DNA from: Prochlorococcus sp. AH-716-J09
GTDB taxonomy: Bacteria > Cyanobacteriota > Cyanobacteriia > PCC-6307 > Cyanobiaceae
Assembly: GCA_028408915.1 (NCBI GenBank)
Contig: JAOOLS010000003.1
Coordinates: 1 to 42,592, forward strand
DNA length: 42,592 nucleotides
Direction: 5' to 3'
Shown here: positions 38,449-42,592 of the stretch, piece by piece
Numbering within the stretch: the first letter of the stretch is position 1
Layout of the letters: each line of letters starts with the position of its first letter
Notes under the pieces: model-generated
The model's input: the letters and a program-made list of their open reading frames with translations, nothing else
What the model was told of the DNA's origin: nothing
The model's database searches: none
Program-made: the position numbers and the translations under genes

Positions 38449-38712
38449 ATGGAAAAATTTACTTTAATCAATAAAGCCAGATCGAGGATTAAAGTATTTG
38501 AACCTTTTGAAGAAAGTTCTAAGAACTCTTATATGGTTAATGTAATTTTAATCTCTTATGGTTGCGTTTTTAAGCGATCAAGTAAGCCAGTTATGAAAGG
38601 CTCTAAGGTTGAATCTATCGAAGAAGCGAGAAAAGAATATAAAAAACTTTTAGAGCAAGGGTGGGAAAAAACTTATAGATTCAATAGTTATTTTTTAAAA
38701 AATGGTGAATAG
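38449..38712 (+). CDS. DUF1651-like small protein
   Basis: This protein has 87 residues: MEKFTLINKARSRIKVFEPF, then VNVILISYGCVFKRSSKPVM, then IEEARKEYKKLLEQGWEKTY. The EAR-EYKKLLEQGW end and LIN--R--IKVF start follow the DUF1651 pattern of 35693. The ATG comes right after a terminator-like hairpin, leaving no room for a normal leader; the ATG 28 codons on (MVNVIL) would lose the family N-terminus, so the first ATG is preferred. Confidence 0.6.
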   Translation: MEKFTLINKARSRIKVFEPFEESSKNSYMVNVILISYGCVFKRSSKPVMKGSKVESIEEARKEYKKLLEQGWEKTYRFNSYFLKNGE

Positions 38713-38781
38713 GTACTTTACCTAAAATTTGACATTATTAAAAATTAATTGCTAGATAAGCTTCAGGATGGAAGATTGAAC

Positions 38782-38949
38782 ATGAAAAATGAAATTTATT
38801 CAAATATTAAAGATTCAGATGCTTTGGAAAGTTTTTTTGAATGTATAACTTCTTGTAGCATCAATAGTGAGGGATTAGATTGCACAACAGCATGTTATTT
38901 AAAACATTTAGAACCAAACAATATTGATTATCCTTTAAAATTTTCATAA
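38782..38949 (+). CDS. Twin CX3C small protein, 55 aa
   Basis: Begins MKNEIYSNIKDSDALESFFE, then CITSCSINSEGLDCTTAC, then YLKHLEPNNIDYPLKFS. The two CX3C motifs eight residues apart suggest a helical hairpin held by disulfides or a metal site. The ATG at 38782 has GGAAG upstream; a TTG 33 nt earlier would add 11 residues. No family is recognised. Confidence 0.5.
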   Translation: MKNEIYSNIKDSDALESFFECITSCSINSEGLDCTTACYLKHLEPNNIDYPLKFS

Positions 38950-38981
38950 GCAAAGCTTATTAACAATTTTAAATTTCATTG

Positions 38982-39095
38982 ATGTTATTCCCACCACCTC
39001 AAGTTATTTTTGGTCTATTGCTTTTATCTATAGCAGTAGTTCTTATCTGGGATATTAGATACAATCCTTTTGGAGAAGACGAAGACGGAATTTAA
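38982..39095 (+). CDS. Membrane micro-protein with acidic tail, 37 aa
   Basis: Begins MLFPPPQVIFGLLLLSIAVV and ends LIWDIRYNPFGEDEDGI. One membrane helix and an acidic end, like the 36798 protein in plan. It converges on the 39099 gene, with only three bases between. Confidence 0.5.
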   Translation: MLFPPPQVIFGLLLLSIAVVLIWDIRYNPFGEDEDGI

Positions 39096-39098
39096 TCT

Positions 39099-39215
39099 TC
39101 AACTAGGAAGCTGATTTGTAGGTGGTGCGTGAAATTGCCGTTTCTTTCTTTTGAGTCTTTTGTAAGCGACTAAAGAGCCTAATAATAACAATGTAAAAGC
39201 TATTGAGTTAATCAT
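39099..39215 (-). CDS. Membrane micro-protein with basic tail, 38 aa
   Basis: Begins MINSIAFTLLLLGSLVAYKR and ends LKRKKRQFHAPPTNQLPS. One helix and a strongly basic cytosolic tail. The family is unknown. The 180 nt upstream hold nothing recognisable. Confidence 0.45.
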   Translation of the reverse strand: MINSIAFTLLLLGSLVAYKRLKRKKRQFHAPPTNQLPS

Positions 39216-39394
39216 ATCAAGTAGTTTTATATATATAAAAACAAATATGTTCTAAATATCAATGACTAAAGTTATTTTTTCAAAAAGTGATTATTTATGG
39301 AGTAATTTTTAATATTTAGCTTTTTTCATTAGTTACCTAAAACAAATAAAAGAAAATGCTTATCTGACCAAAAGTAATTGCTATATAATAAAAA

Positions 39395-39499
39395 TCATTT
39401 TTTATTATTTCTCATTTGATATTGCAGAACAGCTTTAAGATGTTGTACTTCTTTTTCTAAAGTTTCAATTCTTTTTTCTAGTTCTTCATTAGTTGCCAT
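39395..39499 (-). CDS. Coiled-coil micro-protein, 34 aa
   Basis: Begins MATNEELEKRIETLEKEVQH and ends LKAVLQYQMRNNKK. Heptads with Leu/Ile make a short dimeric coiled coil. Likely a real small protein because the heptad pattern is clean; the role is unknown. Confidence 0.5.
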   Translation of the reverse strand: MATNEELEKRIETLEKEVQHLKAVLQYQMRNNKK

Positions 39500-39600
39500 A
39501 TTTTTTAGAAATAAATTTCTTGTTTTATACTATAGAAAATTGACTTGTTACTCATGGTAAATGTCTAATAAGTAATAGAACCTATTGATGTGCATAATCT

Positions 39601-39634
39601 CCCTAGATAAATTATGCAAGGTATAAATCTAGGG
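39601..39634. promoter_or_regulatory. Inverted repeat upstream of the micro-gene operon
   Basis: CCCTAGAT (39601-39608) and ATCTAGGG (39627-39634), centre to centre 26 nt, just before the start at 39642. Possible operator or leader hairpin over the ribosome site. Confidence 0.5.
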
Positions 39635-39641
39635 GTAATTT

Positions 39642-39785
39642 ATGAGTGGAGATTATGAGACACTTGAAATAAATCAACCAAAAATTACATATTTTCAGAA
39701 AAGATCCGAAAATAATACAGAATGGTTAGATGAATTAATCAACCAAATTGAAGATATGAAAAACAATATATCCAAATCTGCTTAA
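39642..39785 (+). CDS. Micro-protein, first gene of an overlapping operon
   Basis: This protein has 47 residues: MSGDYETLEINQPKITYFQK, then RSENNTEWLDELINQIEDMK. It is soluble, with an amphipathic C-terminal helix. The stop overlaps the next start (TAATG). An inverted repeat lies upstream. No family is recognised. Confidence 0.5.
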   Translation: MSGDYETLEINQPKITYFQKRSENNTEWLDELINQIEDMKNNISKSA

Positions 39786-39901
39786 TGACAGAAAAAGAGT
39801 TGAAGGAATTAGAGAAATTCGCAAAAGAAAATGGATACAATGACGAGCTAAAAGATATATATTTAAGGGAAGTTATTGACAGAAATAAAGAATATGAATG
39901 A
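39785..39901 (+). CDS. Micro-protein, second gene of the operon
   Basis: This protein has 38 residues: MTEKELKELEKFAKENGYND, then ELKDIYLREVIDRNKEYE. It is a charged helical protein. It overlaps the 39642 stop by one base and the next start by four (ATGA), a sign of translational coupling. Confidence 0.5.
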   Translation: MTEKELKELEKFAKENGYNDELKDIYLREVIDRNKEYE

Positions 39902-40128
39902 GATCAAATTTTCGACAAAATATTCGACTAGCTACAAACATTCTTTTAGTTATTGGTACTTTTGCTATTGCTTTAAAGATTGCTCCAACAGCAATGGTAT
40001 ATCAGGAAAAAAATTTATGTATTAAATATTTAAAACATCAAATAGATCGAGACAAACTTATCAAAAGACTAAAAATAGTTAAACAAGCAAATCCATCTAG
40101 TATTTGTGACTCTATCCTTAAAAGTTAA
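39898..40128 (+). CDS. Small membrane-anchored protein, third gene of the operon
   Basis: This protein has 76 residues. MRSNFRQNIRLATN, then the helix ILLVIGTFAIALKIAP, then a basic outer part with two cysteines (EKNLCIKYLKHQIDRDKLIK and SSICDSILKS). The Cys pair suggests an oxidising compartment. No family is recognised. Confidence 0.5.
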   Translation: MRSNFRQNIRLATNILLVIGTFAIALKIAPTAMVYQEKNLCIKYLKHQIDRDKLIKRLKIVKQANPSSICDSILKS

Positions 40129-40130
40129 AA

Positions 40131-40583
40131 ATGAAGATTAAGTCATTTGCCCCCTTAATTGCAGTCTTTGGCACTTCATTTCTTATCACCATTACATTGC
40201 TTAAAAGTTTCCAAATTTTTATGGGGATATCAATTTGTCTTTTAGCGATGCTTAAGCTTATGGATATTGAAGCTTTTGGAACAAGTTATAAGAAATATGA
40301 TTTAATTTCCTCTCAATTTGCTAGCTAGATATATATTTATAATTTTTTTTAATTAATAATTGGGATAAGTTTTCTTAATTCTTCTCCACCTTCTCTAATT
40401 ATTTTTATTGCTCTAGTTTTAGGAATTTCTGGAATGATTTCAGTATTTAAGGCCGTTTATTTGGATAAATTAAAATTAAATTGTGCATGTATCGGTGGAT
40501 AAGTAAAAACTCCTTTGGGAATTATTAGTTTTATCGAAAATCATTTAATGTCAATTATGGGTGTCCTGCTTTTGATTAAATAG
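40131..40583 (+). pseudogene. MauE/DoxX-type redox membrane protein, broken
   Basis: The first piece (40131-40328, 65 residues: MKIKSFAPLIAVFGTSFLIT to YDLISSQFAS) looks like the N-terminal half of the MauE/DoxX family. A later open piece (SSPPSLIIFIALVLGISGMI, then LKLNCACIGG) holds the CxC site, stops at TAA 40500, and continues in the same frame (VKTPLGIISFIENHLMSIMG) to TAG 40583. The part with the family's central helix appears deleted. So the gene has a stop after the first half, an internal loss, and a second in-frame stop. It lies just before a metal-related cluster. Confidence 0.6.
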
Positions 40584-40644
40584 CACTTTTGCAAATTTTC
40601 ATTTATTGTAAATTAAAAAATAAAATTTAATCGTCTTAATTTGT

Positions 40645-41163
40645 ATGGCAATTAATAAAGTATTTATAAAAACCAGATTTTTAAATTATCTAATTGCTTC
40701 TGGAATGCTTTTTGCAAATACAAATAACGTTCAAAGGATTAGTGCAGAAACGTTAGAAAATATAGATATCCCAAAAGTTGTTTCTTACAGATCAGCATCA
40801 TGTGGTTGTTGCAAAAAATGGATCAATCATTTAAGAGATAATGGATTACAAGTTGTTGATAATATAGTTGAAGATGTTTCAGCAATTAAAAACCAATATC
40901 AAATTCCCAATAATCTGAGATCATGTCACTCTGCTCAAATAGCTAACTATACGATTGAAGGACATGTACCGATTGAATCAATCAACAAACTTTTTATAGA
41001 AAAACCAAATATTAATGGGATAGCAGTTCCGGGCATGCCAATTGGCTCTCCAGGGATGGAAATGAATTCTCACCAATCGCACTCTCATGATTATGAGAAC
41101 TACAAAGTAGTTTCATTTAGTAAAACTGGCAAAACAAAAATATTTGATAAAATCTCTCCTTAA
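40645..41163 (+). CDS. DUF411 metal-binding protein
   Basis: This protein has 172 residues. An N-terminal signal or anchor is followed by the DUF411 domain: VVSYRSASCGCCKKWINHLR, RSCHSAQIANYTIEGHVPIE, NINGIAVPGMPIGSPGMEM. The CGCC cluster, SCH and the Met-rich PGMPxGSPGME site should bind copper or a like metal in the periplasm. A His-rich tail (HQSHSHDYE) adds ligands. Relatives occur in copper- and silver-resistance regions. It leads a run of three same-strand genes. Confidence 0.85.
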   Translation: MAINKVFIKTRFLNYLIASGMLFANTNNVQRISAETLENIDIPKVVSYRSASCGCCKKWINHLRDNGLQVVDNIVEDVSAIKNQYQIPNNLRSCHSAQIANYTIEGHVPIESINKLFIEKPNINGIAVPGMPIGSPGMEMNSHQSHSHDYENYKVVSFSKTGKTKIFDKISP

Positions 41164-41184
41164 TACAAATACTTATTTGAAATA

Positions 41185-41406
41185 ATGCATATTTTTCTTA
41201 GAAATTTTAAATTTTTTATTTTTTTATTTTCCTTATCTCTAAATTTCAATAGTTATTCGCATGCACATATGAGGGGTACATTTCTTTCTGAAGAGGACGC
41301 CGAAAATAGATCTTTAGAACTTGGTTGCGAAGGAATACATAAGAATCAAGATAAATGGATGCCGTGCAAAAACGAAAAAGAATTACATATCTATTTGAGG
41401 AAATAG
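41185..41406 (+). CDS. DUF3721 family secreted protein
   Basis: This protein has 73 residues. Signal peptide FFIFLFSLSLNFNSYSHA, then GTFLSEEDAENRSLELGCEG and HKNQDKWMPCKNEKELHIYL. This is the DUF3721 pattern (GTF--E--AE--A-ELGC-G-H, KWMPC). Two cysteines probably pair. It lies between the DUF411 and the membrane gene, and stop and start abut at 41406/41407. Role unknown; the context suggests metal handling. Confidence 0.75.
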   Translation: MHIFLRNFKFFIFLFSLSLNFNSYSHAHMRGTFLSEEDAENRSLELGCEGIHKNQDKWMPCKNEKELHIYLRK

Positions 41407-41667
41407 ATGGAAAAATTAAAAGCAAATCAAAGAAAAATTCACAGAAAAATAACCGCAATTTCAGCAATCCCATTACTATTAACTATTTTATCTGGAACTA
41501 TTTATAGTATTCTTCAGCCACTAGGAATAGATGCTTTTTGGTTAATAAAATGGCATACAGGTAATTTTGGCATTATTAATTTGCAACCTTTTTACTCAAT
41601 TTTTCTAGGTATAACTTCAATAATCTCAATAATATCTGGCGTTAAACTATTACAAAAAAAATCTTAG
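41407..41667 (+). CDS. Two/three-helix membrane protein of the metal cluster (PepSY-TM-like)
   Basis: This protein has 86 residues: KANQRKIHRKITAISAIPLL with helix LLTILSGTIYSILQPLG, then FWLIKWHTGNFGIINLQPFY and helix SIFLGITSIISIISGVKLL. The R-KIHRK start and the WHTG loop His are like the ends of PepSY-associated membrane helices that can bind heme, but this is short. Directly abuts the DUF3721 gene. Confidence 0.6.
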   Translation: MEKLKANQRKIHRKITAISAIPLLLTILSGTIYSILQPLGIDAFWLIKWHTGNFGIINLQPFYSIFLGITSIISIISGVKLLQKKS

Positions 41668-41699
41668 ATATATTCTAAACCAAGCCAAAATTTAATTAA

Positions 41700-41900
41700 T
41701 TAATTAATCCTATTTGCTCCCCCACTTACTAAGAAAATTATCGCTCCTAGTGCCATTGTTGCTACACCCATATAAGGGTATTTCTTAATTCTTGATTTAG
41801 TAATTGGAAGCCATGAAAGGTATCTATCAGATTTATTTAATTCATTTTTTTTTGGTCTAGGTGGTAATCCTAATTCTTCTCTTCTTTTAGCTTCGCCCAT
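41700..41900 (-). CDS. DUF2839 family small membrane protein
   Basis: This protein has 66 residues. MGEAKRREELGLPPRPKKNE is the DUF2839 signature. A basic stretch and one or two helices follow (KYPYMGVATMALGAIIFLVS). The family is conserved across cyanobacteria; its function is unknown. It converges on the metal cluster. Confidence 0.8.
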   Translation of the reverse strand: MGEAKRREELGLPPRPKKNELNKSDRYLSWLPITKSRIKKYPYMGVATMALGAIIFLVSGGANRIN

Positions 41901-42006
41901 AATCTTAAATTTGTTTATTTATCAATATTAAAAATTATGTTCTACACCTGCGAGTAAACTTTATTAAAAACAGAGGTCCTTTATAGAAAAATAAATTATT
42001 TAAAAT

Positions 42007-42255
42007 TTATTTAGCCTTCTTTAAATATAGATTCTTTGTATTTGCCTGATCTGATGTAAATAACAAAATTAATATAGTTCCAACTAGAAATGAAAAAATC
42101 ATTGTCAAACCAACAACTTCAACCATTTCACTGGGCAGATAATTTAGAAACATAATCAATAGATCTCTTATTTTAAACTTAGCAATTTTATTTTTTATGT
42201 AAAGTAAGTATTCCTCCTTAAATTTCAAAAAGAACTTTTTAGACTTTTTAATCAT
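42007..42255 (-). CDS. Small membrane protein of unknown function
   Basis: From the ATG at 42255: MIKKSKKFFLKFKEEYLLYI, a basic start, then RDLLIMFLNYLPSEMVEVVG and the helix LTMIFSFLVGTILILLFTS. About 82 residues. An earlier ATG (42294) would add 13 residues; neither has a strong ribosome site. No family is recognised. Confidence 0.5.
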   Translation of the reverse strand: MIKKSKKFFLKFKEEYLLYIKNKIAKFKIRDLLIMFLNYLPSEMVEVVGLTMIFSFLVGTILILLFTSDQANTKNLYLKKAK

Positions 42256-42369
42256 TAATTTATTTTTTCGATTATCGATTATTAAAAACAACATAATTTT
42301 GATGCTTTTACTATTGATTTAATTTATATAAATGGCAAATTTAATTCAGTAATTAAGAGTTAAACAAAT

Positions 42370-42592
42370 ATGTTTAAAGAGAAAAATAAACAAATTAAAA
42401 CCTCACCCAATAAATCAAATTTAGATCAAGTTTTATGGTTTATAGAAAATTATTTGCCCCAAAAGAAAGATCAAGGTGTTCAAAAAAAATTGTATATGGA
42501 TAATCTAGAAGCAGAGACTATTAACATATTTTCTAAATTAGCCTCTTCACGTTCTAAAACATTATTACCAACTACAAAAAATACTACAATCT
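42370..42592 (+). CDS. Unknown protein, 3' end beyond the window
   Basis: The first 74 residues are visible: MFKEKNKQIKTSPNKSNLDQ, then VLWFIENYLPQKKDQGVQKK, then ETINIFSKLASSRSKTLLPT. It is basic and soluble. The reading runs open off the window. No family is recognised. Confidence 0.55.
   Translation, partial: MFKEKNKQIKTSPNKSNLDQVLWFIENYLPQKKDQGVQKKLYMDNLEAETINIFSKLASSRSKTLLPTTKNTTI

Noticed and set aside
41246-41473. 75-codon minus frame in the metal cluster
   Set aside because: Antisense to the DUF3721 and following genes, both recognisable.

Overview
The window looks like a piece of a high-light-clade Prochlorococcus chromosome, or a very close marine picocyanobacterium. The DNA is very AT-rich, and it carries several Som-type porins with the MKLFK/Q start, a high-light-inducible protein, small families typical of picocyanobacteria (DUF1651, DUF3303, DUF2839, DUF3721) and a PhoB/PhoR/PstS phosphate cluster. 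This assignment rests on gene content and protein style only; no search was run.

Layout. (1) 1-8.1 kb: a partial thermonuclease, two secreted proteins of unknown role (one with a long Arg/Glu/Lys coiled-coil repeat), two porins flanking a TPR-sulfotransferase, and adenine phosphoribosyltransferase. (2) 8.1-33.8 kb: an integration array at tRNA-Pro(UGG). One intact tRNA (8803-8876) is preceded by a damaged 5' copy (8144) and followed, always on the same strand, by six displaced 3'-half copies (22326, 24299, 26702, 28169, 30626, 33763). These divide the region into segments named here Z and A-F. Most segments start with a pair of short direct repeats about 53 nt after the tRNA end. Segments A, B, C and E end with a matching pair of the same sequence about 95-135 nt before the next scar; Z shows a weaker match. 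Every segment has its own repeat sequence, which is what one expects of arm-type binding sites for distinct tyrosine recombinases. No integrase gene is visible. (3) 33.8-42.6 kb: Hli, an RluF-type pseudouridine synthase, an SRAP protein, many micro-genes, a second copy of a structured RNA, and a DUF411/DUF3721 metal-associated cluster ending at a partial gene.

Cargo. Segment A (13.4 kb) holds phoB-phoR, a secreted phytase-like phosphoesterase, a porin and pstS, with 11-bp-phased TTAAG half-sites in four promoters. It also holds an arsenate-detoxification set (ArsJ, its GAPDH partner, ArsR, with ChrA alongside) and a perfect palindrome in the gap/arsR promoter region. Together these would scavenge phosphate and expel the arsenate that enters with it. 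Segments C and E each carry the same two-gene module: an inverse-autotransporter (intimin/invasin type) beta-barrel with no passenger, followed by a separately secreted Cys-containing protein. Segment B carries small genes and a structured RNA of about 185 nt whose near-copy lies inverted 15 kb away. Segments D and F carry secreted and small membrane proteins.

The best candidates for undescribed biology are the element-specific paired direct repeats at the tRNA-Pro scars, the split inverse-autotransporter module, the duplicated structured RNA, and a three-copy promoter motif (TTGACA-N2-CGATCTA-N2-AT).
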